Under the pieces are notes generated by a model. That model was not told the origin of the DNA, did no database searches, and saw only the letters and a program-made list of their open reading frames with translations. From assembly GCA_945860375.1 (NCBI GenBank), contig CAMAQR010000033.1:1-39843 (forward strand): a stretch of DNA of 39,843 bases, given 5' to 3'. Source of the stretch: Pseudorhodobacter antarcticus (GTDB lineage Bacteria; Pseudomonadota; Alphaproteobacteria; Rhodobacterales; Rhodobacteraceae). The position numbers were made by a program, and so were the translations under genes. Below, in pieces: positions 7,188-15,784 of the stretch (positions are counted from its first letter, which is position 1; each line of letters starts with the position of its first letter).

Positions 7188-7924
7188 ACCGTAAAGCGCG
7201 ACCGCAGGCCCGCCACATGCGGTGCCAGCCGTTCCACCTTGGCCCATTGCGCCAGCAAATCGGCCCAGCGGATCGGCACGAAGGTCACCGCATCGCCCGC
7301 CACCGCCCGGCCAAAGGCCGCCACCTCGCGCCGGTGCAGCGCGATCCGCTTGGGGTCCACCTTTTTGCCAGAGGCCCAAGTGGTTGGTTCGCCGTACAAG
7401 TACACCAGCACCGCCCCCACCGCCCGCTTTTCGGCGCGGGTGTGGATCGCATAGGCGCTTTTGATCAGCTGCACAGCGTCAAGGCACAGGTAGGACTCGT
7501 GCCCGCGCACCAGTTCATCGCGCAGCTTGGTGAATCCGGGCAGCTTTTCGCCCCAGACCGGACGATCCACCACTTCGGCAAAACCGTTGGCCTTCAATGG
7601 CCTGAAGGGTTCAAACCGGCGCGCCTCAATCCCGATCAGGGTGGTGTGGGTTTCAATCCCGACATCCAGCCAGGGATGCCGCCCTTCGGACCAAGGAAAC
7701 CGCATTTCGGCTTCCAAAGTCACCGAGGCCACCTGCCCCGCAGGCACACCCGGCAAAGGCGGCAGATCGGCGGCCCGGTTCAGAAACCAGCCAAAGGCGT
7801 TCGCAGTCAGCGCCGCCGACGACTCCGGCCCGTCAAACTTGGCCGAGCGAATTTCATGCCCCGGAGAGCGTTTCAGGCATTCGAGAATCCCCTCAACAGG
7901 CAGGTCTGGCAGGAAATCGGGCAT
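7184..7924 (-). CDS. Uncharacterised protein, possible PD-(D/E)XK nuclease-like fold
   Basis: I do not recognise this 246-residue protein with certainty. It is soluble, with no signal peptide or membrane helix. The central block LEAEMRFPW, PWLDVGIETHTTLIGIEARRFEPF and the later DAVQLIKSAY resemble the order of elements in PD-(D/E)XK nuclease-like families (acidic helix residue, D, E-x-K strand, then Q/K helix). However, the catalytic Lys position would be Arg (EAR), so activity is doubtful. The open frame reaches 7975, but that extension runs through the trigger factor terminator. The ATG at 7924 has GGAG 6 bases upstream and is preferred. It follows tig on the same strand. Confidence 0.6.
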   Translation of the reverse strand: MPDFLPDLPVEGILECLKRSPGHEIRSAKFDGPESSAALTANAFGWFLNRAADLPPLPGVPAGQVASVTLEAEMRFPWSEGRHPWLDVGIETHTTLIGIEARRFEPFRPLKANGFAEVVDRPVWGEKLPGFTKLRDELVRGHESYLCLDAVQLIKSAYAIHTRAEKRAVGAVLVYLYGEPTTWASGKKVDPKRIALHRREVAAFGRAVAGDAVTFVPIRWADLLAQWAKVERLAPHVAGLRSRFTV

Positions 7925-7941
7925 CGCAGGCTCCATCTTCG

Positions 7942-7971
7942 AAAGAAAAAGGCCGCCCCCAAGGAGCGGCC
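7942..7971 (-). terminator. Rho-independent terminator of tig
   Basis: On the minus strand a 6-bp GGCCGC/GCGGCC stem is followed by TTTTTCTTTC, 24 bases past the tig stop codon. It lies just upstream of the start of the next gene. Confidence 0.75.
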
Positions 7972-7995
7972 CCATAGCGTGATCGGAAAAACCGA

Positions 7996-9330
7996 TTACA
8001 TCTCGTCCAAAGCTTCGATGAACTTCTGCAGATCTTCTTTCGAGACTTCCTTGTCGGTCACATTGGCACCGGCAACGATGTGATCGACAACCTTGTCTTC
8101 AAAGATCGGCGCGCGCAGCTGCTGCTGCATTTGCGGGTTCTTCTGAACGAATTCAAAGTACTGACGCTCTTGGCCCGGATACTGACGCGCCTGCGCCAGA
8201 ACCGCTTGGGTCATTTCGGCGTCCGACACAGTGACCGCGGCCTTGCGGCCAACTTCGGCCAGAACCAGACCCAGACGCACGCGACGCTCTGCCAGCTTTT
8301 TATGCTCGTCCGTGGTTTCAACCGAACCATGGTTGTGATCGTGCACTTCGGGATTTTCTTCGTGCCACAGTTGGTGCGCGATCTGCGCCGCCTCTGCATC
8401 CACCAAGGCCGATGGCAGGTCGAACTTGACCAGATCGTCCAGTTGATCGAGCAAAGCCCGCTTCAACACCGCCCGTGCAGCACCCTTGTACTCGGATTCA
8501 AGACGCTCCGCGATCTGGCCTTTCAAGGCTGCCAAATCTTCGGCGCCGTATTTCTTGGCCAACTCATCGTCCAGAACGGCAGTCTGCGCCTCACGGATCG
8601 ACTTGATCGATACTGCGAACACCGCCGCCTTGCCAGCCAGCTGCGCCGCGCCGTAGTTTTCCGGGAAGGTCACATTCACCGAAATGGCCTTGCCGACTTT
8701 GCCGCCGATCAATTGATCTTCAAAGCCTGGGATGAACGAGTTCGACCCCAGAATCAGCGGGTAATCCTCGCCGGTGCCGCCGTCAAACTCGACCCCATCG
8801 ACCGAGCCTTTGAAGTCGATCACAACCTGATGGCCAGTGCGGGCCTTCTTGATATCTGCGTTGTCGACATAGGTCTGTGCGGTGGCAGCCAGATTGGTCA
8901 AAGCTTCGTCCACCGAAGCCTCATCCGCCTTCACCGACAAGCGGTCCAGCGTGATCTTGGAGGTGTCGAGGTCCGGGATCGGCGGCAGGGCCTCGTAGGC
9001 CATCTCTACCACAACGTCCTGACCTTCTTTCCAGGTCTCGCCGCCCACCATTTTCACGTCGGGCTGCAAGGCCGGACGGTCGCCCGTTGCCTCAAAATGC
9101 GATTTCATCGCGCCATCAATGGCGTCCTGCATGGCGTCGCCCGTCAGGCGCTGACCAAACTGCTTTTTCAGGATCGCCAACGGCACTTTGCCTTTGCGAA
9201 AGCCCTTGATTTCAATATCGGGCTGCGCTTCGAGCAGCTTTTCCTGAACTTTCACTTCCAGCTCGGCTGCCGTCACCGTGATGGTGTAGGCGCGCTTCAA
9301 GCCGTCTTTCAGGGTTTCGGTGACCTGCAT
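7996..9330 (-). CDS. tig: Trigger factor (ribosome-associated chaperone/prolyl isomerase)
   Basis: Trigger factor docks near the peptide exit tunnel via ribosomal protein L23 and protects nascent chains. The 444-residue protein begins [19 protein letters not shown]. The ribosome-binding loop [17 protein letters not shown] lies near residues 45-60, the FKBP-type isomerase domain contains [16 protein letters not shown] and PGFEDQLIG, and the long C-terminal helical domain follows. The open frame extends upstream through the tRNA gene to 9384, but the ATG at 9330 fits the family N-terminus. The gene lies 24 bases after tRNA-Leu on the same strand and is followed by a terminator. Confidence 0.96.
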   Translation of the reverse strand: MQVTETLKDGLKRAYTITVTAAELEVKVQEKLLEAQPDIEIKGFRKGKVPLAILKKQFGQRLTGDAMQDAIDGAMKSHFEATGDRPALQPDVKMVGGETWKEGQDVVVEMAYEALPPIPDLDTSKITLDRLSVKADEASVDEALTNLAATAQTYVDNADIKKARTGHQVVIDFKGSVDGVEFDGGTGEDYPLILGSNSFIPGFEDQLIGGKVGKAISVNVTFPENYGAAQLAGKAAVFAVSIKSIREAQTAVLDDELAKKYGAEDLAALKGQIAERLESEYKGAARAVLKRALLDQLDDLVKFDLPSALVDAEAAQIAHQLWHEENPEVHDHNHGSVETTDEHKKLAERRVRLGLVLAEVGRKAAVTVSDAEMTQAVLAQARQYPGQERQYFEFVQKNPQMQQQLRAPIFEDKVVDHIVAGANVTDKEVSKEDLQKFIEALDEM

Positions 9331-9354
9331 ATCTTCGTCCTTCTCATCACTCTT

Positions 9355-9439
9355 TGGTGCGGGTAGAGGGACTTGAACCCCCACGCCTTGCGGCGCCAGA
9401 ACCTAAATCTGGTGCGTCTGCCAATTTCGCCATACCCGC
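9355..9439 (-). tRNA. tRNA-Leu (anticodon UAG)
   Basis: An 85-nt class II tRNA with encoded CCA. The acceptor stem is GCGGGTA/TACCCGC. The anticodon stem CCAGA/TCTGG holds loop TTTAGGT, giving anticodon UAG, which reads CUA leucine codons. A long variable arm (CGCCGCAAGGCG) and the T-arm loop TTCAAGT are also present. It lies just upstream of tig on the same strand. Confidence 0.95.
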
Positions 9440-9638
9440 GTATGTCAACAAAGCACCTTCCGGCCGCGCGCCGGGCTGTGCCTTGATTTCCGCGTTCTTC
9501 TAACAAAGCCCCGCGAGGGAAGCGAGAGGAAAAAGCAACAGTGATGTAAAGGCCAGAATCCCGGTAAAAGTCGCGGCTTTAACGCATTCTTGCCGCAGTC
9601 GGGCGCAAAAAGGGGGCATGCAAAGCGGGGGAGATCAG

Positions 9639-10148
9639 ATGACACAGACCAAGGTTGGCTTGAAAACCGCAGATGCCGTCACTTTGGATCATGGCATCGC
9701 ACTGGGCACCGCCATTCTGACGTTGGACGGCGACCTGCCGGTCGAATTTCTGGCTCCGGGTGATCGCATCCTGACCCGCTCTGGCGCGCGTCGACTGCGG
9801 GCGGTTGAGGTGACGGTTGTGCGCAACGCCCGAGTGATCCGCATCGCAGCGGGCACGCTGGGCATGGGCCGCCCGGGTGACGACATGGTCGTGTCGCCCG
9901 ATCAACCCATCCTGATCCGCGACTGGCGTGCCAAGGCGCTCTATGGCGCCGCGACTGCCATGGTTCCAGCTGCACGACTGGCCGATGGCGACTATATCCG
10001 TGCCGAAGTGATGGATGAGGTGCGCTTTTACACCCTGCGTCTGGACGCGGATGAGGTGATCTATGCCGGTGGTCTTGAACTGGCCTGTGCTGCAGAAACC
10101 GTCACGGCTTACGAAACACCCAACCGCCGGAACACCCCCGGCAACTGA
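9639..10148 (+). CDS. Small stand-alone Hint-domain protein, probably inactive
   Basis: This 169-residue protein consists almost wholly of a Hedgehog/intein (Hint_2-type) fold. ALGTAILTLDGDLPVEFLAPGDRILTR corresponds to the usual start CFxxGTxIxTxxG..V..L..GDxVLT, and DDMVVSPDQPILIRD to the SPxHRxLV region. The nucleophilic Cys/Ser at the start of the domain is replaced (IALGT), and the His of the SPxH motif is Gln (SPDQ). Self-cleavage therefore looks impossible. GGGGGAG 7 bases before the ATG at 9639 favours this start over the ATG at 9618. Rhodobacteraceae encode many such proteins. The 3' end overlaps the convergent nnr gene by 40 bases. Confidence 0.75.
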   Translation: MTQTKVGLKTADAVTLDHGIALGTAILTLDGDLPVEFLAPGDRILTRSGARRLRAVEVTVVRNARVIRIAAGTLGMGRPGDDMVVSPDQPILIRDWRAKALYGAATAMVPAARLADGDYIRAEVMDEVRFYTLRLDADEVIYAGGLELACAAETVTAYETPNRRNTPGN

Positions 10149-11764
10149 TCCGCCAGATCTTCGGCAATCAGCCCCGGCCCGAACGCCCGCGCACATTCCA
10201 CATGCAGCCAAGCCGCTGTGCTGGCCGCACTTGCCGTATGCATCCCCCGTGCCAGCAATCCGGTGATGAACCCCGCCAGCACATCACCTGATCCGGCTGT
10301 CGCAAGCCAAGGAGCCGCCCGTTCGTACAGCGCGCCATGGATCATGCCAAAGCCATTGGGTTGTGCGATCACGGTGTCGGCTCCCTTGAACAGCACAACA
10401 CAGCCCGCTCGCGCAGCAGCCTCTCGCGTCGCATCCAGCTTGGAATAGGCCGGGCAAACCGTGGCCGGGGCCGCCAGAGTCGCCGCAATATCCGGGAACA
10501 GCCGGGCAAATTCACCGCCATGCGGCGTCAATACGCACCCTTCATGCAGCAGCGCAAACAACGCGGGGTCGCGGGCAATCAGGGTCAGCGCATCCGCATC
10601 CAGCACCAGCCGCAAGCCCATCTCTGGCCAGCGCCCGATCCGCAGCCTGCTGGTTTCCAGAGCCACCGCTACCATCGCCGCCGCCCGCGCGTCCAACCCC
10701 AGACCCGGCCCCAGACACAGCGCAGTGATCCGGTCATTTGCCAAAATTGCCCGCAAGCCTTCCGCATCCGCCACCGGCCGCAGCATCACCGCATCCAACC
10801 GCGCCGCGTTTTCCGCCAGCGCGCCGGGCGGTGAAGCCACCGTCACCAGCCCCGCCCCCATCCGCAACGCCGCCCGCGCCGCAAGACGCGCTGCCCCCGC
10901 ATGGCCGTGATCGCCCGACACGATCAAGGCATGGCCATGTGCGAATTTGTGTCCCGCCGATTTGGCTAGGGCTTTGGGATCGGGTGTTGCCAAGAGCGCC
11001 ACGTCTGACCCACCCTGCTGCAATCCAATATCCACAATGACCAGCTTGCCACACTGCGCTGGCCCCTGGTCCAGCATGTGCCCACGCTTGGCCACATGAA
11101 AGCTGACAGTCAGGTCCGCGCGGCAGGCTTCACCCCGCCAAGTGCCAAACTCTGCACCGCGCAGCACGCGCCCGCTATCGGCGCAAACCCCGCTTGGCAT
11201 ATCCACAGCCACTACATGGATGCGGACACCGAACACCGTATCGGGACGGTAAAGGTCCAATTCCTGTAACAAATACCCCGCATCCCTCAAAGGTCGCGTC
11301 AATCCGGTGCCGAACAGTGCATCCACGACAACAACTCGGTCGTGATCGTGCAAACCGTCGCCCCCGCCGATGGGTCCAAACAAGCCAGCCTCGATAAAAC
11401 CGGCCTCATCGGTGTCGCCGCCCGGGACAAAGTCTTGCACTGATCCGATTTTTAACCAACGACGGGCGTTGTGTTGTGCATCAGGGGGCAATGCGTCCAC
11501 TGAACCGGCCAGCGCAACCACCACCTCCCATCCCCGCAAAGCCAGTAGCCGCGCCACCACGAACCCGTCGCCACCGTTGTTGCCCGGCCCGCAGAGCACC
11601 ACCGCCCGATGCGCCGTCAGCGCGGTTTCCGGCCATTCCGCCAGCACCGCCGCGACCACGCCCGCACCCGCGCGCTCCATCAACTCCAGCCCCGTCACCG
11701 ACCCGCTGGCAATCGCCGCCGCCTCAACCGCCCGCATCTGTGCTGCCGTCAACAATTCGGTCAT
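10109..11764 (-). CDS. nnr: Bifunctional NAD(P)H-hydrate epimerase / ADP-dependent NAD(P)H-hydrate dehydratase
   Basis: This enzyme repairs damaged (hydrated) NADH and NADPH. An N-terminal YjeF_N domain interconverts the R and S hydrates, and a C-terminal ribokinase-like domain dehydrates the S form using ADP. The 551-residue protein shows GPGNNGGDGFVVARLL near residue 75 (epimerase). In the C-terminal half it shows HGGEFARLFPDIA and GSGDVLAGFITGLLARG, where the Asp acts in catalysis. The fused length is typical of the bacterial enzyme. The ATG at 11764 with AAGGG upstream fits the family start; the frame open to 11803 is not needed. It is divergent from glnB and overlaps the Hint gene tail to tail. 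Confidence 0.93.
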   Translation of the reverse strand: MTELLTAAQMRAVEAAAIASGSVTGLELMERAGAGVVAAVLAEWPETALTAHRAVVLCGPGNNGGDGFVVARLLALRGWEVVVALAGSVDALPPDAQHNARRWLKIGSVQDFVPGGDTDEAGFIEAGLFGPIGGGDGLHDHDRVVVVDALFGTGLTRPLRDAGYLLQELDLYRPDTVFGVRIHVVAVDMPSGVCADSGRVLRGAEFGTWRGEACRADLTVSFHVAKRGHMLDQGPAQCGKLVIVDIGLQQGGSDVALLATPDPKALAKSAGHKFAHGHALIVSGDHGHAGAARLAARAALRMGAGLVTVASPPGALAENAARLDAVMLRPVADAEGLRAILANDRITALCLGPGLGLDARAAAMVAVALETSRLRIGRWPEMGLRLVLDADALTLIARDPALFALLHEGCVLTPHGGEFARLFPDIAATLAAPATVCPAYSKLDATREAAARAGCVVLFKGADTVIAQPNGFGMIHGALYERAAPWLATAGSGDVLAGFITGLLARGMHTASAASTAAWLHVECARAFGPGLIAEDLADQLPGVFRRLGVS

Positions 11765-11933
11765 TTTCGCACCCTTTTCGTTCATGAACCGCCCAATATT
11801 CACGCAAACTGCCTGTTTTTTAATCGACAGACCAAATTTCCCGCGCCCTGCCGCCGCAGCCCGAGCCTGGTCAATTGAAGCCGTCGCAGGGAAGTGGTCA
11901 CTACGGCCCAGACGTCTAAAAGCAGACGCTTAA

Positions 11934-12290
<357 letters not shown>

Positions 12291-12347
12291 ATCCCGCACA
12301 TTGGTGGCGCAAGCTGCCGCACTGAAACCCAAACACCGAAAGGCAGC

Positions 12348-13760
12348 ATGATGAGCGCAGTTGCAAAAGCTCTGAAACTGATCAAGGACGAAGAGGTCGA
12401 GTATCTCGACATTCGTTTCACCGATCCCAAAGGCAAACTTCAGCACGTCACCTTGGTCGTAGACCTTGTGGACGAGGAATTCTTCGAAGAAGGCTTCATG
12501 TTTGACGGCTCTTCCATTGCCGGCTGGAAGTCGATTGACCAGTCCGACATGAAGCTGATGCCCGACGCATCTTCGGTCTACATGGACCCCTTCTACGCCG
12601 AAAAAACCCTTTGCATTCATTGCGACGTGGTCGAGCCGGACACCAACGAAGCCTATGATCGTTGCCCGCGCCAAATCGCCAAGAAGGCCGAAGCCTTTAT
12701 GAAGTCGTCTGGCATTGGTGAGACCGCCTATTTCGGCCCAGAAGCTGAATTCTTCATCTTCGACGACGTGCGTTACTCGGTTTCCCCGCGCAAGGTTTCT
12801 TACGAAATCGACGCCGAAGCTGCGGCTTGGAACACCGACACCGTGACCGAAGGCGGCAACTATGGCCACCGCGCCGGTCACAAGGGCGGCTATTTCCCGG
12901 TCAACCCGATCGACGAGGCGCAAGACCTGCGCAGCGAAATGCTGTCCACAATGAAGCGCATGGGCATCCGCGTTGACAAGCACCACCACGAAGTGGCGAC
13001 TTGCCAGCACGAACTGGGCATGATTTTCGGCGGTTTGGTTGAACAGGCCGACAACATCCAGAAGTACAAATACGTGATCCACAACGTGGCCCATGCTTAC
13101 GGCAAGACCGTGACCTTCATGCCCAAACCGATGAAGGGTGACAACGGGTCGGGCATGCATGTGAACATGTCGATCTGGAAAGACGGCAAGCCTTTGTTCG
13201 CAGGCGACAAATATGCTGATCTTAGCCAAGAGGCGCTTTGGTTCATCGGCGGCATCATCAAACATGCCAAGGCCCTGAACGCGCTGACCAACCCATCGAC
13301 CAACAGCTACAAGCGCCTGATCCCCGGTTTTGAAGCCCCGGTTCTGCTGGCCTATTCCGCGCGCAACCGCTCGGGTGCGGTTCGCATTCCATGGACCGAG
13401 TCGGCGAAAGCCAAGCGTGTTGAAGCCCGCTTCCCTGATCCGGCTGCCAACCCCTATCTGGCGTTCGCAGCGCTGCTGATGGCCGGTCTTGACGGAATTC
13501 GCAACAAGGTCGACCCGGGCCCGGCTTCGGACAAGGATCTCTACGATCTGCCGCCCGAAGAGTTGGCTGAAATCCCGACTGTCTGCGGTTCGCTGCGTGA
13601 AGCTTTGGAGTCGCTGGATAAGGACATGGACTTCTTGCTGGCAGGCAATGTCTTCACCCGCCCGATGCTGGAGTCCTACATGGCGCTAAAGTGGGAAGAG
13701 GTTTACAACTACGAACACACCCCGCATCCGGTTGAATACCAGATGTACTACTCCTGCTGA
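12348..13760 (+). CDS. glnA: Glutamine synthetase type I
   Basis: This dodecameric enzyme makes glutamine from glutamate, ammonia and ATP. The protein has 470 residues (469 if the second of two adjacent ATGs is used; both lie close to AAAGG). FDGSSIAGW near residue 52, the metal ligand regions [10 protein letters not shown] and [10 protein letters not shown], and RIPWTES are all present. DLYDLPPEE contains Tyr399, the adenylylation site by which GlnE and PII switch the enzyme off. The length and motifs match the GSI-beta type. It is co-transcribed with glnB and followed by a strong terminator. Confidence 0.98.
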   Translation: MMSAVAKALKLIKDEEVEYLDIRFTDPKGKLQHVTLVVDLVDEEFFEEGFMFDGSSIAGWKSIDQSDMKLMPDASSVYMDPFYAEKTLCIHCDVVEPDTNEAYDRCPRQIAKKAEAFMKSSGIGETAYFGPEAEFFIFDDVRYSVSPRKVSYEIDAEAAAWNTDTVTEGGNYGHRAGHKGGYFPVNPIDEAQDLRSEMLSTMKRMGIRVDKHHHEVATCQHELGMIFGGLVEQADNIQKYKYVIHNVAHAYGKTVTFMPKPMKGDNGSGMHVNMSIWKDGKPLFAGDKYADLSQEALWFIGGIIKHAKALNALTNPSTNSYKRLIPGFEAPVLLAYSARNRSGAVRIPWTESAKAKRVEARFPDPAANPYLAFAALLMAGLDGIRNKVDPGPASDKDLYDLPPEELAEIPTVCGSLREALESLDKDMDFLLAGNVFTRPMLESYMALKWEEVYNYEHTPHPVEYQMYYSC

Positions 13761-13777
13761 TCCGACAAACAGTCACC

Positions 13778-13810
13778 AAAGGGCGTCCCAACCGGGCGCC
13801 CTTTTTGTTT
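13778..13810 (+). terminator. Rho-independent terminator of glnBA
   Basis: An 8-bp stem (AAAGGGCG at 13778-13785 with CGCCCTTT at 13797-13804) is followed by TTGTTTG. It begins 18 bases after the glnA stop codon. Confidence 0.85.
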
Positions 13811-13983
13811 GCGCGCTCTGAATAATGCGTATGCGTTGACAATCCATCCACCCAACCAAGATTGGAATTGTGGCGGAAACGGAACTCAACTTTTGGTTAA
13901 TACCTTATGAAGGTCGCAATGCCTCCCGGATGCGGGCGCAATCGACCTGCAATCTGACCCGGTGTTTGAATGGAGGGTTCGCG

Positions 13984-14826
13984 ATGAATGGTCATCCCGA
14001 AGAGCAGTTCAGTACTATTGCCGAGCTTTTGTTTCTCAATGCCCCAAATCTGAACTTTGCCCGTCTGGTGTCAGACCTTGATGCGGTGTTAACGCGATTC
14101 CGCGATCTCGACCGCCATCTGACCTGGGATTACGAAGACATCGCCAGTTTTGACATGCCCGGCACCAAAATCGTGCTGGCGACCAACGATGCGCCGCGTC
14201 CCGGAGTGGCGATGTCATTGACGCTTTCGGTGGGGCCATCACAACTGCCGCCCCGGCTGAACGCCGCGCCACTTCGGCACGAACAGCCGGTGCGCCACGA
14301 TGCGCTGTGCTCCAAATTGGCCGAGCGGGTGCGCCTACGCCTGCACCCTGACGCGGTGCTTTGGCATGAATGCCTTGGTGTGGTAACGCCCGAAGTGTTG
14401 GACGGTCTGGCATATTCGGTCCCCGGCCTGCCGCATCGCAAAGACCCGGATCATCCGATCTTTCGCTCGGTCGATGCGGCCAGTTTTGACGCCTTGTACG
14501 CGCAGGGGTTCCAACCCTCCAACGACCGACCGCAAATCCCGAAGCCGCGCGACCCCGAATTGGCGCGGTTGCGTCTGGCATTGTATCCCCCGGAAGAACC
14601 TGCGGCCCCGCATCTGACCTCGCCGCAAATGCGTCTGGCCGCGCACAGCATGAATGCGACGCTGATTATGGTTTCCTTGCCGATAGGGGCGGCACTGATG
14701 ACTTATTCCGTGCTGCGCGGTGACAACATGCGGCTGACCTCGCGGGCTTTGGTGGCCACCGGCTTTGCCTCGACGCTGATGCAAAGCCATATTGGCCAAC
14801 AGATGGCAGCGTTCGCAGGCATCTGA
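13984..14826 (+). CDS. Conserved hypothetical protein with hydrophobic C-terminus
   Basis: I do not recognise a characterised family in this 280-residue protein. The first 220 residues look soluble and mixed alpha/beta. Residues from about 222 onwards contain one or two hydrophobic segments (ATLIMVSLPIGAALMTYSVL, then LVATGFASTLM), which suggests a C-terminal membrane anchor. The ATG at 13984 is chosen because GGAGG lies 8 bases upstream; the frame is open from 13870 but lacks a good site there. It stands alone between the glnA terminator and a convergent gene 8 bases away. Codon use matches the neighbours, so it is probably a native gene. Its role is unknown. Confidence 0.65.
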   Translation: MNGHPEEQFSTIAELLFLNAPNLNFARLVSDLDAVLTRFRDLDRHLTWDYEDIASFDMPGTKIVLATNDAPRPGVAMSLTLSVGPSQLPPRLNAAPLRHEQPVRHDALCSKLAERVRLRLHPDAVLWHECLGVVTPEVLDGLAYSVPGLPHRKDPDHPIFRSVDAASFDALYAQGFQPSNDRPQIPKPRDPELARLRLALYPPEEPAAPHLTSPQMRLAAHSMNATLIMVSLPIGAALMTYSVLRGDNMRLTSRALVATGFASTLMQSHIGQQMAAFAGI

Positions 14827-14834
14827 AGCAGCGC

Positions 14835-15626
14835 TCAATGCCCCGCCGACACCAACGCCTCACGCGCGTCGGCGGGCAAATCCTCCAGCCGCAGAACGTA
14901 GGTGTGAATGGAAAACACCACCGCACGGGTTTGCGGCAGGCGCATCAGGCATTGCCGCTCTGACCGAACAAATACGCGCGCGTCGGCAACCGGCCTTGGC
15001 CGCCGATCTGACTCAAAGCGCGGTTGGTGCAGGGTTGGGTCGGCATAGGTCAGGTAGTTCATCCGCCACAGGGGTTGTTCCGGCCGAATCGCATCGAACA
15101 GGCGTTGCACGCGGCGCGCGACCTCTTCCGTATAGGGTTCGACAGGCACATGGATGCCCGTCATCACCCGTCCCAGCTTTTCGGACAGGGTCCAACTGGC
15201 CGGAAAGCACAGGATCGCTCCGGTCAGCATGTGTTCCGCACCCTCTGCCTCCATCAGGCACAGGTCTTCCTGCACCAGCCGCCCCAAGGTGCGCAGTGGC
15301 ATTTCGCGGTCCAAAGCGACCTCAACGCCATCAGGCCGCGTCACCGCATCCGGCCCCACAGTATAACCGGGCGTCCGCATCAGTTGGGCCAGCACCTTGT
15401 CAAACAATTCCAGCGCCGCCGGACGGGCCTGTTCCAGCATGCCATGCACCGCCGCCTCCCGCGTGGCAATCAGCCGGTCACGTTCGGTCATCTGGCCTGC
15501 GAAAGCCTCATCCACCCGCAGCCAGTCCTCACCCTCGACCGGCAAAACCCCCGGCAAGCGCATGGTGCGTGGGTCCATCCATGGAATGAATGGCAGGGTT
15601 TTGTGCAGGATTGGATCAGGGGTCAC
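14835..15626 (-). CDS. Heme-dependent oxidative N-demethylase family protein (DUF3445)
   Basis: The 263-residue protein matches the family formerly called DUF3445, whose founding member is the alpha subunit of the heme-dependent oxidative N-demethylase acting on methylated amines. Recognisable blocks are PFIPWMDPRTMRLPG at the N-terminus, LVQEDLCLMEA, CFPASWTLSEKLGRVMTGIHVPV, the WRMNYLTYADPTLHQP region and LRSEKQ-type RSERQCLMRLPQT. Whether this member demethylates an amine is inferred. The start is a GTG at 15626. A much stronger ribosome binding site 22 bases upstream leads only to an ATG followed at once by TAA. The gene is divergent from dddP, with 158 bases between the starts. Confidence 0.8.
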   Translation of the reverse strand: MTPDPILHKTLPFIPWMDPRTMRLPGVLPVEGEDWLRVDEAFAGQMTERDRLIATREAAVHGMLEQARPAALELFDKVLAQLMRTPGYTVGPDAVTRPDGVEVALDREMPLRTLGRLVQEDLCLMEAEGAEHMLTGAILCFPASWTLSEKLGRVMTGIHVPVEPYTEEVARRVQRLFDAIRPEQPLWRMNYLTYADPTLHQPRFESDRRPRPVADARVFVRSERQCLMRLPQTRAVVFSIHTYVLRLEDLPADAREALVSAGH

Positions 15627-15636
15627 GGGGCTGGCC

Positions 15637-15655
15637 TTACATGAATGCCTCCTTT
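15637..15655 (-). promoter_or_regulatory. Start-stop (ATG-TAA) element before the N-demethylase gene
   Basis: On the minus strand a near-ideal Shine-Dalgarno AAAGGAGG (15648-15655) is followed after 5 bases by ATG (15640-15642) and immediately by TAA (15637-15639). The GTG start of the downstream gene comes 13 bases after the ATG begins its stop codon context. Ribosomes may pause here or reinitiate at the GTG. Regulatory use is inference. Confidence 0.4.
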
Positions 15656-15661
15656 CATCAC

Positions 15662-15727
15662 GTCGCGCCCATCAGGTCAAATTCAGCGACGTCGCAATTA
15701 GCCCCCATTTGCGACACGCCTCGTCGC
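15662..15727. promoter_or_regulatory. Candidate operator: repeated GTCGC half-sites between divergent genes
   Basis: The 158-base gap between the N-demethylase gene and dddP holds GTCGC at 15662-15666, a perfect 10-bp palindrome GCGACGTCGC at 15686-15695, and an inverted repeat GCGAC-N7-GTCGC at 15711-15727. The last two are spaced by 15 bases. This clustering suggests binding of a dimeric regulator acting on one or both genes. The protein is not identified. Confidence 0.4.
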
Positions 15728-15784
15728 CCGTGGCAAAGCCCAGCGTGGAACCGCCGCCATTCTCAGCCAAAACAAAGGTGCCCC

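Noticed and set aside
15590..15784. 65-residue N-terminal extension of DddP
   Set aside because: The sequence before 15785 does not fit the family and overlaps the divergent control region; the ATG at 15785 restores the known residue numbering exactly.
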